Positions 18,451-28,258 of a DNA stretch of 64,000 nucleotides are shown piece after piece. The number at the start of each line of letters is the position of its first letter. Within the stretch, counting starts at the first letter, position 1. The notes below the pieces were generated by a model that worked only from the letters and a program-made list of their open reading frames with translations, had not been told where the DNA came from and made no database searches. The position numbers and the translations under genes are program-made. The stretch is from Thermoactinomycetaceae bacterium (lineage in GTDB: Bacteria; Bacillota; Bacilli; Thermoactinomycetales; Thermoactinomycetaceae), in the NCBI GenBank assembly GCA_025449975.1, contig JANWIG010000038.1, forward strand, positions 1 through 64,000, written 5' to 3'.

Positions 18451-19922
18451 TAAACACCTACCCGTACACTAGATTCTTTTAGCCATACTCCATTGAGTGT
18501 CCATGTTTGTGGTTCGGTAATTTGCACCGAAACCATTTTTCCAATCAATTCTTTGGGACCACGAAAATTGACCAATTTATTGGTTCGTGTACGTCCTGAA
18601 AGCACTTCGGCATTTTTCTTGCTTTCCCCTTCGACCAGAACCTCGACCACCTGTCCACGGAACGCTTCGTTTTTGCGCCGAGCAATTTCATTGACGACTT
18701 CATTGAGGCGAAGTAATCGCTCCTTCTTCACCTCCATCGGAATATCGTCTTCCATTTTTGCCGCAGGCGTACCTTCCCTTGGCGAATAAATAAATGTATA
18801 AGCAGAATCATATTCCACTTCCTTCACCAAAGAAAGTGTCTCAGCAAACTGCTCTTCTGTCTCTCCAGGGAAACCGACAATAATGTCCGTTGTCAAAGAG
18901 ACATCGGGAATCGCCTGCTTGATTTTGCGAACCAGCTCCAAATATTGTTCACGCGTATACTTTCGCGCCATTCTCTTTAAGATCTCCGAACTCCCTGATT
19001 GGACAGGAAGATGAATATGCTCCACTAAATTGCCCCGTTTGGCGAGGACTTCAATTAGGTGATCATCAAAGTCACGAGGATGGCTGGTCGTAAATCGCAC
19101 TCGGGGAATCCCAATTTTTCGCACATCATCCATCAAATCTGCAAACAAATAGTTGATATCCTTGAAATCTTTCCCATATGCGTTTACATTTTGACCGAGC
19201 AATGTGACTTCTTGGTAACCTTGACGAGCCAATTCCCGGATCTCCCGAAGGACATCCTCTGGACGACGGCTTCTCTCTTTTCCGCGAGTATAGGGGACAA
19301 TACAATAAGTGCAGAATTTATCACAACCATACATAATATTTACCCAAGCTCGCAACCCATCACTACGCACTTTTGGCATATTTTCAACAACATCGCCTTC
19401 TTTGGACCAAACCTCAACCACCATCTCTTTGCTATAAAGCGCATTTTTCAATAGATGCGGTAGACGATGAATATTATGCGTTCCGAAAATTAAATCGACA
19501 TACGGATAACTTTGCAATAAACGATGAACGACTGCCTCTTCTTGTGACATACATCCACACACACCGAGGATCAACTCAGGATTCTCCAGTTTCAGTTGTT
19601 TTAAACGACCGATCGTCCCAAATACTTTATCCTCCGCATTCTCCCTGACCGCACAGGTATTTAGCAAGATCACATCCGCCTCTTGTTCTCGATCGGTAGC
19701 TGTATACCCCATCTGCTCCAACATTCCAGCGATGTTTTCACTGTCATGAACATTCATCTGACAGCCATACGTCATCAGGAGATAACGTTTATCTCGCCCA
19801 ATTTGCCGCATATCCTCTGGGATCGGCTCAAATTGGAGCACTTGCGTCTCTTCTTTTCCCCGCCTTTTTGCCTGTTTTAAGTCGGGGGCGACAAAGTATT
19901 TACTATAATCCTTGGTTGCCAA
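18450..19922 (-). CDS. miaB: tRNA methylthiotransferase MiaB
   Basis: 490 aa radical-SAM enzyme. The N-terminal MTTase domain has the first cluster cysteines in [23 protein letters not shown] and GVCGCMSQ. The radical SAM CxxxCxxC is CDKFCTYC, and a TRAM domain is at the C-terminus. It adds the methylthio group to C2 of i6A37 on tRNA, acting after MiaA. TTG start with AAGGAGG. An N-terminal extension of about 45 residues before the MTTase domain is usual for Bacillales MiaB. Confidence 0.97.
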   Translation of the reverse strand: MATKDYSKYFVAPDLKQAKRRGKEETQVLQFEPIPEDMRQIGRDKRYLLMTYGCQMNVHDSENIAGMLEQMGYTATDREQEADVILLNTCAVRENAEDKVFGTIGRLKQLKLENPELILGVCGCMSQEEAVVHRLLQSYPYVDLIFGTHNIHRLPHLLKNALYSKEMVVEVWSKEGDVVENMPKVRSDGLRAWVNIMYGCDKFCTYCIVPYTRGKERSRRPEDVLREIRELARQGYQEVTLLGQNVNAYGKDFKDINYLFADLMDDVRKIGIPRVRFTTSHPRDFDDHLIEVLAKRGNLVEHIHLPVQSGSSEILKRMARKYTREQYLELVRKIKQAIPDVSLTTDIIVGFPGETEEQFAETLSLVKEVEYDSAYTFIYSPREGTPAAKMEDDIPMEVKKERLLRLNEVVNEIARRKNEAFRGQVVEVLVEGESKKNAEVLSGRTRTNKLVNFRGPKELIGKMVSVQITEPQTWTLNGVWLKESSVRVGV

Positions 19923-20084
19923 CGGCTACAACCTCCTTCTACACCAACAAAAACTAATCTATATCAATCATCCGATATTGCAGGCTATGTCTTTGCAATT
20001 TATAAATTATACAATAAAGCACCGATTTAAGCAATGAAATCGTAATTAACCAACAACCATAGCCCCTTTCATCCATAAGAAAAA

Positions 20085-20107
20085 GACACCCGCTTTTCAC
20101 TGGTGTC
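20085..20107 (-). terminator. Terminator of the AIM24-family gene
   Basis: A short stem GACACC / GGTGTC with an 11-nt loop is followed by a U-rich tract on the minus strand (CTTTTTCTT). Confidence 0.6.
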
Positions 20108-20123
20108 CTCTTCTCGAGAAAAC

Positions 20124-20984
20124 TTATTTATTATTGCCGAACGCTTTACTTAAATTGGCAGCGATATTGAATTGAATCGCTTGATAGAGTGGTTCGGTCG
20201 GAGCTAACCAAACTTCTCCTGTTCCCCGGAATGTTTGCAATAAACCTTCTCCGCCAGTAAGCGAACCGACAAGACTTTTACTGGATCGTTCTACAGTAAA
20301 TTCAATATTTCCTTTTCGTAGGAGCGCAAAATTGCCATCTACTTGTAAAGTATCATTTTGCAGATAAACCACTTGAATCTCTTCCATCGGCACCGGACTC
20401 TCTAGGACACAAATGCCATTCCCTGCCAGCCGAATCTGAAACATTCCTTCGCCACCAAGCACCGCTGACAGTCCTTTATTGCGATAGACCCCTACTTGAA
20501 CTCCTGAGTCGCAAGCGAAGAACATCCCATCGTCACAAACCATCTCTTCATTTTGGAGTTCGACCAATAGATAGTTGCTAAAACTCGGCTCTAAATATAG
20601 CTCTCCGGTTCCTTGGTAAACTGGCTTAAACATCTCTTCTCCGGTTACCTTGCTGGAGACCATTTTCTTAAAAAGTCCGCTCACGCCACCAATTTTGGAT
20701 TCCATCTGAATGTTTCCACGCAAAAACTGAAGAGCTCCTGCTTCGATTTGCACAGCTCCATGATTTAAGATCATCCGCACTTGCTTTAAACGCGCTCCTA
20801 GCTGATGAGCATAATACAAGTGCTCCGCGATCGATAAATGGGGTCCACCCGATAAGCGGTCATATTGAATCACTTCAAAACGAACACGATCATTCTCCAT
20901 CGATGAAATGACTTGTCTAGCAGACTGCCCCTGGTTTTGATGATTCCCCCCTGGTGCAGGACCTGTTGGATTAAATGTCCACAT
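20124..20984 (-). CDS. AIM24 family protein
   Basis: About 286 aa with the repeating beta-rich pattern of the AIM24/TIGR00266 family: LNHGAVQIEAGALQFLRGNIQ, GTGELYLEPSF, FFACDSGVQVGVYRNKG, GGEGMFQIRLAG and GTGEVWLAP. There is no signal peptide. The molecular role in bacteria is unknown; the yeast member is a mitochondrial inner-membrane protein. The ATG at 20984 is chosen over a GTG three codons earlier because AGGTGAT sits just upstream. It lies alone between terminators. Confidence 0.85.
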   Translation of the reverse strand: MWTFNPTGPAPGGNHQNQGQSARQVISSMENDRVRFEVIQYDRLSGGPHLSIAEHLYYAHQLGARLKQVRMILNHGAVQIEAGALQFLRGNIQMESKIGGVSGLFKKMVSSKVTGEEMFKPVYQGTGELYLEPSFSNYLLVELQNEEMVCDDGMFFACDSGVQVGVYRNKGLSAVLGGEGMFQIRLAGNGICVLESPVPMEEIQVVYLQNDTLQVDGNFALLRKGNIEFTVERSSKSLVGSLTGGEGLLQTFRGTGEVWLAPTEPLYQAIQFNIAANLSKAFGNNK

Positions 20985-21104
20985 ATTTATCACCTAATCA
21001 TTAAATTTGCAAACCCAAGATAATATACAAATTTTTCCCTAAGAATTTATGTTCTGATTATATCATATCGCACTACACTTTTTAACCAAAAGAAATTTCC
21101 ATTT

Positions 21105-21902
21105 TTATGACGAGACTTCTTTTGGAAAATATTGTGAAAAGAGGTAAGGATGTTGCGCTGGAAAAACACTTTTCCTTAAATACAAATAGATCTTTTCCAA
21201 AAAGAGCTCTTCCTGATCTTTCAGCACTTGGATGTCAGACCACCCCTGCTGGATCAACTGCTTCGCCAACCTTTGGCGAACCAATGGGTCCATTTCTGTT
21301 CTTCGAAGTAGGAACGATTCGATCAGCAAGTAAAACTCTCCTGATACGCTAGGTAAACGCTGATACAACTCCTCCTCATCGGGAAAAAGAAATGGCTGCG
21401 TATAAAGCAAAATCAGATTTGTCTCTTTTGCTTTTTCATAAATGACGATGGTTCCAGCAACCAGATCACCGATGCGCTTTTCTTTGTTATGCAGAAAAAT
21501 CATAAGAAAACCTAATAAGAATAAAAATGGGAACAAATCAGCCAATAGCAAAGCATTGCGAATAAGAACTGCCAAAAAAGAAGGTCTTTGTCCATTATCT
21601 TGGATGACACGAATCCTCATCACCTTTTTGCCAATGGTCTGCCCTTTCATCCAATATTCCGAAATAGTAAAATAGAGTACAGGAATAGCAGCGCTTAGCA
21701 CAATCATGATTGCACTCTGAATCGATGCGGTCAATTGATCCAGCATCAGCGTAGTAATCGATCCAAAGAAAGTTACGGTAAAAAACAAGACCATCATACA
21801 TAGCAAATCGATTCCTTTCGCGATGCCTCTGGTCACCACTCCTGCTGTTTGGTAGGGGATCTTCACATATTCAGGTGTTTGAATTTCGACCACATTTTTC
21901 AC
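21105..21902 (-). CDS. RDD family membrane protein
   Basis: 265 aa. The RDD domain has about four TM helices in residues 20-170, with the arginine-aspartate pattern GVVTRGIAKGIDLLCMM, TIGKKVMRIRVIQDNGQRPS and KEKRIGDLVAGTIVIYE. A soluble C-terminal region of about 95 residues follows. Function unknown. It starts at GTG after GGAGAG and is divergent from the SpoIIM-like gene, a pairing often seen next to MoxR/DUF58 clusters, so it likely belongs functionally to the following group. Confidence 0.87.
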   Translation of the reverse strand: MKNVVEIQTPEYVKIPYQTAGVVTRGIAKGIDLLCMMVLFFTVTFFGSITTLMLDQLTASIQSAIMIVLSAAIPVLYFTISEYWMKGQTIGKKVMRIRVIQDNGQRPSFLAVLIRNALLLADLFPFLFLLGFLMIFLHNKEKRIGDLVAGTIVIYEKAKETNLILLYTQPFLFPDEEELYQRLPSVSGEFYLLIESFLLRRTEMDPLVRQRLAKQLIQQGWSDIQVLKDQEELFLEKIYLYLRKSVFPAQHPYLFSQYFPKEVSS

Positions 21903-22033
21903 AAGATCTCTCCTTCTCAGCTTTTATTATCGGACAAACGCGCGAGAAATTTCCCTATTTTCATGATCGAGAAAAAATGGAAAAACCCATGCAAAATGGT
22001 AACTTCACTGAACCAATTAAGAGAGGATATAAA

Positions 22034-23014
22034 ATGAGGTTAAGCAAATTTATTGAAGAACATCAGTCCACTTGGGCGAAACTGGAACATCTTTTAGAAG
22101 AGTTTTCTTATGTTCCTCCTACCAAAGCACAGATTGACCAGTTTGGAAAAATATATCGTTCCGTCACTTCGCATCTCGCTTTTGCTCAAACATATTTCCC
22201 TTCTCATGATGTGACGGACTACTTAAATCAGCTAACGATCCGGGCACACAACTTGATCTATGGCAAAGCACAAAAAAGTTATTGGAAACAAGTCAAACAT
22301 TTTTTTATAGAAAGTTTCCCACTTTTTCTCTGGCAACGATTTTCCTTTTTTATCGTTGCTGCTGGCTTATTTCTCGCTGGGGGATTATTAGCCTTCCTTT
22401 TAACTTATATGGATCAAAGTTATGCCACTTATTTTATATCTGCGGACTTCACTGTCGTCGATCCCGCCAAAATTGAGGAAAATCAATGGAATCCTGCGAT
22501 CGCTTCGAGCGAAATCATGGTGAATAATATTCAGGTTTCCTTTTTGGCTTTTGCCCTTGGCGCGTTGTTCGGAATCGGTACCATCTGGATTTTGTTTTAC
22601 AATGGGCTTCTCATCGGCGCGTTGGCAGCGATATTTCACAAGGCAGGTTACGGCTTTGGGTTTTGGGCATTTATTTTACCGCATGGTGTCATCGAACTAA
22701 TCGCTATTTTTATCTCTGGAGCGGCCGGTTTATCTCTAGCGTATCACTTTTTTGTTCCTGGTGAGCAGACAAGGATTCACTCGCTGATTCGCGAAGGACG
22801 GATCACCATTCAATTGATGTTGGGTGTCGTTTTGTTGTTAGTGATTGCTGGCTTGATCGAAGGATTTATCACTCCTTCTGCGCTTTCTTACGAAGCGAAA
22901 TACGCCCTCTCTGCTTTTCACTTCATCTTATGTGTCGCTTATTTGGCTTACCCGATCTGGAAAAAACATAAGAAGGAACGCACCCTTGACGCATTCACAA
23001 AAAAAAGAGGATGA
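22034..23014 (+). CDS. Stage II sporulation protein M-like (DUF95) membrane protein
   Basis: About 326 aa. A cytosolic N-terminal helical region (MRLSKFIEEHQ onward, about 105 residues) is followed by about five to six TM segments. The DUF95 signature LFGIGTIWILFYNGLLIGALAA and HGVIELIAIFISGAAGL are present. It resembles SpoIIM of the sporulation engulfment complex but has the longer form found beside MoxR and DUF58 genes, so a role in membrane or envelope biology is more likely than being the true SpoIIM. The start at 22034 follows AGAGAGG; the frame extends upstream into the divergent gene. Confidence 0.85.
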   Translation: MRLSKFIEEHQSTWAKLEHLLEEFSYVPPTKAQIDQFGKIYRSVTSHLAFAQTYFPSHDVTDYLNQLTIRAHNLIYGKAQKSYWKQVKHFFIESFPLFLWQRFSFFIVAAGLFLAGGLLAFLLTYMDQSYATYFISADFTVVDPAKIEENQWNPAIASSEIMVNNIQVSFLAFALGALFGIGTIWILFYNGLLIGALAAIFHKAGYGFGFWAFILPHGVIELIAIFISGAAGLSLAYHFFVPGEQTRIHSLIREGRITIQLMLGVVLLLVIAGLIEGFITPSALSYEAKYALSAFHFILCVAYLAYPIWKKHKKERTLDAFTKKRG

Positions 23015-23039
23015 TCCCTCCAAAGAGGCATCCTCTTTT
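23003..23039. terminator. Bidirectional terminator between SpoIIM-like and DUF58 genes
   Basis: A perfect 11-bp stem AAAAGAGGATG / CATCCTCTTTT with flanking A and T runs serves the two converging genes. Its left arm overlaps the last codons of the plus-strand gene. Confidence 0.85.
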
Positions 23040-23078
23040 TTTCATGTATTCCTCTCCGTTTGCTGCGTTGTCGCTCAA

Positions 23079-24452
23079 CTATTGTCCAGCGGCTGCTCGG
23101 CTGCGGATTTTTAAATAGGAGTCGATCACACTGAAGGCAAGCTGTTCCGGTTCCACATCAAGAACGTTCACCTTGAGCTTCTTCCATTTCTGGAATACCT
23201 CTTCCCTTTCTTGCAATAGCTGATCAACAACCATCTGTTGATATACATCTTCTTCTCTTTCAATCGCTTTTTTCTTTACTTCGAGCAATTTAGGATCTTG
23301 CATCGTCACTGTCATCACGCGATACGTTCGATTAGCCATCGCGATCCAAGTTTGGATATTCTGAGCAAAGGAAATATTGGCTGCATCCGTAAACAGGGTG
23401 ACCAACGCTTGACTTTTATGATGAGAGGAAAGCAGATTCCATGTCTTAAGATAATCGGTCTCCACATAACTCGGTTCCAGATCATAACTTGCTTCGATGA
23501 TGCGCTGAAGTTGTTCCATCCCTTTCCCCAAGGGAACAAATCGCTGGACTTGATCAGAAAAAGCCAAAAAGCTGACCTGTTCTCCTCTTTGCAAGGCGAT
23601 TGCTGCATAGCCAAGTGCAGCCTCCAACGCATAATCCAATCGGGTTTTGCCATCATTTTGAATCCCCATCAATCGTCCGCAATCAAGAAGAATGGCCACT
23701 TGTTGTCCCGCTTCGGGATGATAGAGATTGGAGACCAGCTTTCCCCGCCGAGCTGTAACCATCCAGTTAATCTGACGAGGATCATCGTCTGGGAGATATT
23801 CACGGATATGTGAAAACTCATGCCCCACCCGAACGATCCGCCTAATCGAGCTGCCTTCCAATGCGAGTTGGCGCTGATAAAACCCTTTTCGGACGCGACG
23901 AACCGCTTCCAATCGCGGATAAACTTTCACCTCTAGCGGAACCTGAAATGACTGCTGAATGCGCCAGAGACGTCGCTTGCTTTCCAGCCGTAGATGGATC
24001 TTATGAAACGGATGACGACCCCGCCGGTGCGGCCACGTTTGATAGGAACATTCTTTTTGTTGCTCATCATCCCATCGTAAGAATAACGTTCGTCGGTTGA
24101 TTTTAAATCCATGGGGATAATCATCTTGAACCCACATTCTCGTCTTGAGAGGAGCTGAAGCTTGGATCCGAATCATCACGGTATTCTCTTCCCCTATTTC
24201 AAAAAGATCCTTTGCCCGTCTGGTGACTGTCAGCGTAGGCATCTTACGCATCCACAACAAATCGATCAAAGTGAAGGAGAAAAGAAGACCGTGATAGAGA
24301 CTAAATAGAAGCCAACCGATCCCCCAAAACGAGCCTACCCATGTGATGGGAATACCTAGGAGCATCCAGAGCAAAAGACGTTCAGAGGGAAGAACCGCTT
24401 TATCGTGGAACGGGAGTCGCTTGGATAATTTCTTCCAAAAGGTCATCTGCAT
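23079..24452 (-). CDS. DUF58 domain-containing protein
   Basis: About 457 aa. Two N-terminal TM helices (LLLWMLLGIPITWVGSFWGIGWLLFSLYHG region) are followed by a DUF58/vWA-like region with EYLPDDDPRQINW, the hallmark of the family, and VAILLDCGRLMG with a MIDAS-like aspartate. DUF58 proteins act beside MoxR ATPases in poorly defined envelope or stress roles. The ATG at 24452 has GGAGG six bases upstream and lies inside the end of the moxR frame, so they are translationally coupled. Confidence 0.88.
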   Translation of the reverse strand: MQMTFWKKLSKRLPFHDKAVLPSERLLLWMLLGIPITWVGSFWGIGWLLFSLYHGLLFSFTLIDLLWMRKMPTLTVTRRAKDLFEIGEENTVMIRIQASAPLKTRMWVQDDYPHGFKINRRTLFLRWDDEQQKECSYQTWPHRRGRHPFHKIHLRLESKRRLWRIQQSFQVPLEVKVYPRLEAVRRVRKGFYQRQLALEGSSIRRIVRVGHEFSHIREYLPDDDPRQINWMVTARRGKLVSNLYHPEAGQQVAILLDCGRLMGIQNDGKTRLDYALEAALGYAAIALQRGEQVSFLAFSDQVQRFVPLGKGMEQLQRIIEASYDLEPSYVETDYLKTWNLLSSHHKSQALVTLFTDAANISFAQNIQTWIAMANRTYRVMTVTMQDPKLLEVKKKAIEREEDVYQQMVVDQLLQEREEVFQKWKKLKVNVLDVEPEQLAFSVIDSYLKIRSRAAAGQ

Positions 24453-25356
24453 TCCATCCCTCCAACTCCCCATCTGGATGGAGAATCAGGCGGTGTCGTA
24501 AAGTGGGCTTGACCACCTGTTTGACATCATCCGGGGTTACAAATTTTCTTCCGTTCATCGCCGCTTCTACTTTACACATCGACAAAAGATCCAAGCCCGC
24601 TCGCGGGCTCGCTCCCAAATAAATTCGCGGATGCTCGCGTGTTCCTTGAATCAGTGCCATTAAATACTCCAATACCGAACTTTCCACATCAATCTCTGCC
24701 AACTCTTCTCTCAGCTTAACAATGTCGTCATTTGCAATCACTTTCTCCAACTTCTCTTCTCTGCGTTGGCCAAAGCCATGGGTGAGCAATAACTGCATTT
24801 CTTGTTCCTTACTAGGATAATCTACCACCAGCTTGAGCATAAATCGATCTCGTTGTGCCTCTGGAAGCGTATATGTCCCTTCAAAGTCGATCGGATTTTG
24901 CGTCGCTACCACAAAAAACAACGGGGGTAACAGATACGTCTTTCCATCGACCGTTACTTGCTTCTCTTCCATTGCTTCTAGCAAAGCGGCCTGTGTTTTG
25001 GGTGGAGTTCGATTAATCTCATCCGCAAGTAAAATATTGGTAAAAATAGGCCCTTGGCGAAACGAAAAATGTCCCGTTTGCAAATCATAGACAGTCGTTC
25101 CGGTAATATCCGACGGCATCAAGTCGGGAGTAAATTGAACCCTTGCTTGGTAACAATCGATCACCTGGGCAAGTGAGCGGACGATCAACGTTTTTCCTAG
25201 CCCGGGAACCCCTTCGATCAGCACATGTCCACCCGCCAATAAGCTCCCCCATAATAGACGCAAGTTTTCACGCTGTCCAACGACCGCTTTTTCCAACATA
25301 TTTAATACATCTTCGGTCACTTCCTGAATGTTCTTTGCGATATAGTAGTTCTCCAT
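24400..25356 (-). CDS. MoxR-family AAA ATPase
   Basis: 318 aa. Walker A is GVPGLGKTLIVRSLAQ (about residues 49-64), Walker B LLADEINRTPPKTQAALLEAMEE, sensor 1 VVATQNPIDFEGTYTLPEAQRDRF, and sensor 2 GASPRAGLDLL. MoxR ATPases work as chaperones or activators for neighbouring vWA/DUF58 partners. It is the core of a DUF4129-DUF4350-moxR-DUF58 operon, overlapping at both ends with its neighbours. Confidence 0.93.
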   Translation of the reverse strand: MENYYIAKNIQEVTEDVLNMLEKAVVGQRENLRLLWGSLLAGGHVLIEGVPGLGKTLIVRSLAQVIDCYQARVQFTPDLMPSDITGTTVYDLQTGHFSFRQGPIFTNILLADEINRTPPKTQAALLEAMEEKQVTVDGKTYLLPPLFFVVATQNPIDFEGTYTLPEAQRDRFMLKLVVDYPSKEQEMQLLLTHGFGQRREEKLEKVIANDDIVKLREELAEIDVESSVLEYLMALIQGTREHPRIYLGASPRAGLDLLSMCKVEAAMNGRKFVTPDDVKQVVKPTLRHRLILHPDGELEGWNADDLLEEIIQATPVPR

Positions 25357-26537
25357 TGAGTGATCTCCTTCCGCAACGAATCAATTAGCTTGCTTACTTG
25401 TATAAAATCCTTTGCAGAAATTCGTCTTTTCGTCTCCACTTTATGCATCATCTGGACAAGCTCATCGTATTTGTTTACAAATGATGCATCCAAATACCGC
25501 TTGATCCGTTCTTTTAATTCACCTTCATAGGAATATTGACTTTTGGGTAAGCGAAATGCTTCACGCATCTCTTGACGTAACATTTGGAACTGCGATGTCA
25601 AAGCATCTCTACGCACAGCAGAGTTTGCATACCATCTGGCAATCGCTTCAACATATTCCACAGCATTTCGTTCTTCCTTGACCATTTCAAAACGCGGTGA
25701 GGCGAAGCGTTTGCCTCGCGCATATAGCCATAAAAGGAGAATCAGTAGCAGCTGAAAGATGAGCAACAAACCATCTTCCGCCACGAGCGAAAAGAAGTTT
25801 TTGGACGGTTGTTCATCCAAAGGGACAAAATCATTTAATTGGTTTGCAAGGGTATGAACGGATTGATCAAACCAGACTTCTTCTTTCTTTACCAAGCCAA
25901 GGGGCAAAGCAATATTATCCTTCAAGTCAATATTTTCATTGGCAACAAAGTAAGGATCCGGCACATAATACACACTCCCCTTGCCAATCGGTTTCTTCGC
26001 TACCAGCAGATTGCCATGTTCATCGGTCAGTACAGGCTGAATCTGATCGTTTAACTTTAGGCAAACATTAAACTCGAACAGAGCATCCAGCTGTTCAAAC
26101 CATGGGTTTGGTTCATGTTTCGCTATCTTTCGTTGGGATATGTACAAGGGCTCGCATGTTTCCCCTTCAAATTGAAATAATTTACTCCAATCGCTAAACA
26201 CAGGGTCCCAGATGACAATTTGATTTCCACGCTCCACCCATTTTCTAAGTGCTTCCCACTCCTGTCCAGCTGGCGCACTCATCTGCGGACCTATGATCAT
26301 AAGGGTCACATCGGTCGTCTGAGGCAAATCTCGATAGCTCTTCTCCCAGATGCTTACCTGCAATCCTCTTTTTTTATAGAGAAGATATAATGCTTTAACT
26401 CCATCCGCTTTCGCACTTTCAGAGGAAAAAGGAAGTAGATTTTTATTTTGGGGTTTGAGTGATAGAAAGGAGAAAGCAATGACGATGCCGATCACCCCGA
26501 TCAGCACAACCCCCAAAAACATCCGGTTACGACTCAT
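25317..26537 (-). CDS. DUF4350 domain-containing membrane protein
   Basis: About 406 aa. An N-terminal TM helix (VVLIGVIGIVIAFSFLSL) is followed by an extracytoplasmic DUF4350 domain with SSESAKADGVKALYLLYKKRGLQVSIWEKSY, typical of the class, then a second TM (LLLIFQLLLILLLWLYARGKRF) and a cytosolic helical tail. This is the standard partner of MoxR/DUF58. ATG at 26537 follows AAAGGAGGG; the longer frame would start inside the upstream gene. Confidence 0.8.
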   Translation of the reverse strand: MSRNRMFLGVVLIGVIGIVIAFSFLSLKPQNKNLLPFSSESAKADGVKALYLLYKKRGLQVSIWEKSYRDLPQTTDVTLMIIGPQMSAPAGQEWEALRKWVERGNQIVIWDPVFSDWSKLFQFEGETCEPLYISQRKIAKHEPNPWFEQLDALFEFNVCLKLNDQIQPVLTDEHGNLLVAKKPIGKGSVYYVPDPYFVANENIDLKDNIALPLGLVKKEEVWFDQSVHTLANQLNDFVPLDEQPSKNFFSLVAEDGLLLIFQLLLILLLWLYARGKRFASPRFEMVKEERNAVEYVEAIARWYANSAVRRDALTSQFQMLRQEMREAFRLPKSQYSYEGELKERIKRYLDASFVNKYDELVQMMHKVETKRRISAKDFIQVSKLIDSLRKEITQWRTTISQRTFRK

Positions 26538-27087
26538 TGCTTCCCTCCTTTGGCGCCAACTGCATGATTTTCCGCTCATATTCGCTATATTTTTCAGCCG
26601 TTATCTCTTCTCTTCCGTACCAAGTCCGATCAAATTGTTGGGCTATATTTGAAAAGGGTGGTGCTTGGACAGGTTCCTTTTGCTGTACTTCCTGGCGATA
26701 TTCCCCATTGGTCTTTGCCGGATGGGGTTCAATCCATTTTTGTTTTGTCGCATGCAGCAATAAATACTGAAAAAGGGAGCGTACAGCAAAGCGATACTCT
26801 CCTTTTAACGCGTAAGATTGCGCTTTTGCAAACCAGCTGTAACCGAGATTCTCCTTGGGATCCTCGTTTGCTTGCCGCTTTTTCCACAGTTTCACTCCGT
26901 AGTAAATCAACAGAGTGACGATCACTATAGCGATAAACAGATAGATTCCCCAAATCCACTCTACGGGCAGCTGAAAAACAGGTGGAGAGATCTCCACTTC
27001 TCCTTCCGTTTGAGAACGCAAACGAGCAAATTCAGATTGAGACAAGATTTCATTTAGCTGTCTTTTCGCTTCTTCTAAATCCGTCAC
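26527..27087 (-). CDS. DUF4129 domain-containing membrane protein
   Basis: 186 aa. One TM helix at about residues 47-67 is followed by a cytosolic helical DUF4129 region with AVRSLFQYLLLHATKQKWIEPHPAKTNGEYRQEV, resembling the C-terminal domain of transglutaminase-like partner proteins. GTG start within the end of the preceding gene. Part of the MoxR operon. Confidence 0.78.
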   Translation of the reverse strand: MTDLEEAKRQLNEILSQSEFARLRSQTEGEVEISPPVFQLPVEWIWGIYLFIAIVIVTLLIYYGVKLWKKRQANEDPKENLGYSWFAKAQSYALKGEYRFAVRSLFQYLLLHATKQKWIEPHPAKTNGEYRQEVQQKEPVQAPPFSNIAQQFDRTWYGREEITAEKYSEYERKIMQLAPKEGSNES

Positions 27088-27973
27088 CTTCCCTCACCCC
27101 TTGATTCGATCTTGATGCTTGAAACAAATCGATTGCTTCCTTTCGCATTCGCTCATCCCAGTAGACCAGAGAAAAATAGAAAGGAATCACCCAGTCACAT
27201 AGCGGAACCAACAGGAGATCGCTGAGAAAGGCTACCATCAACCAAGTCTGATCTTGCTCTGCTGGATAAAAAGAGACATCTTGAATCATCGAACTAGAAA
27301 GATAAAATGGTAAAATCGCCAAAACCACGAAAATGAACCGTCCCAAAATAGCCCCAAAACGCCCTTGCGTCAACCACCAACTCCGTTTAAATGCTTGAAA
27401 AACACCTACTTTTTCTGCCGAAATGACGGGGATCAGTAGACTAAAGCGGACAGCAAGATATAGGATCAGCGGAGAAAAAAGATAAAAAGATGTCGTGGAT
27501 GTAAACATCAAACGCTCCTGAAACGTCTCAACATCAGACTGATGAAACAGCAGACTTCCCAATAAAAAAAAGAAGCTCCATAACAAAGTGAAAAATAACC
27601 CTTGAACAATAAAAACTTTCCCTAGATTACGAAAAGACATAACAAAGAGCTGCTTCCACGTAACAGGATGATGATCTGATTGAATGAGCTGCTTGTTTGT
27701 TATTTGAAAAGCGAGGTTTTGTAACAAGGGAAAATAGAAAAAACTGCTGACGGCCAGTTGCGCCCACAAAAGGATAAACCAATCAAAGGATTCGATTGGG
27801 ATTTTTCCTGGTTCCATTACCTGAAATTGTAGCCATTTGATCCAACCTAACAAAATCACATTGCCGATCATCGCAAAGAGGAATAGCTTTTTAAATTCCT
27901 TCCGATACAAGCGAAAAACGCCATCAACCATTTCCCCAAATTTTAATGGATTTCGTAAGATCCTTCGATCCAT
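27050..27973 (-). CDS. Multi-pass membrane protein heading the MoxR operon
   Basis: About 307 aa with about six TM segments. The N-terminal DRRILRNPLKFGEMVDGVFRLYRKEF resembles the start of glycerophosphodiester-phosphodiesterase membrane-domain-like proteins, which have no catalytic site of their own. The sequence FQAFKRSWWLTQGRFGAILGRF is typical of that group. ATG at 27973 has GAGAGG seven bases before it. As first gene of the DUF4129-DUF4350-MoxR-DUF58 unit it probably acts in the same membrane complex; no activity can be deduced. Confidence 0.65.
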   Translation of the reverse strand: MDRRILRNPLKFGEMVDGVFRLYRKEFKKLFLFAMIGNVILLGWIKWLQFQVMEPGKIPIESFDWFILLWAQLAVSSFFYFPLLQNLAFQITNKQLIQSDHHPVTWKQLFVMSFRNLGKVFIVQGLFFTLLWSFFFLLGSLLFHQSDVETFQERLMFTSTTSFYLFSPLILYLAVRFSLLIPVISAEKVGVFQAFKRSWWLTQGRFGAILGRFIFVVLAILPFYLSSSMIQDVSFYPAEQDQTWLMVAFLSDLLLVPLCDWVIPFYFSLVYWDERMRKEAIDLFQASRSNQGVREGDGFRRSEKTAK

Positions 27974-28223
27974 TCTCACACCTCTCGTCTATCCATACCA
28001 GAAAGTGGTTTATTCTGGTAAAACCATTCAACCATATGAAATCACTAGGCAGTTTATGCAAACAGATGGTGATAGTGATATAGAATACCCTCAAATCTGA
28101 AAGGTATTATCATAGATTAACAGATACAGTATAACACAGCCACTAGCCAATAGAACTAGAAGTAAAACAACTTTGAACACGCTGGGTAAGTTAGGATCTG
28201 CTTCCTTTCTTCTAAATAAAAAA

Positions 28224-28251
28224 GGAGGACATCCCGTTTGAAATGTCCTCC
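28224..28251 (-). terminator. Terminator of the first ung gene
   Basis: A 9-bp stem GGAGGACAT / ATGTCCTCC with a 10-nt loop, followed on the minus strand by TTTTTTATTTAG. Confidence 0.8.
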
Positions 28252-28258
28252 GCAACGT

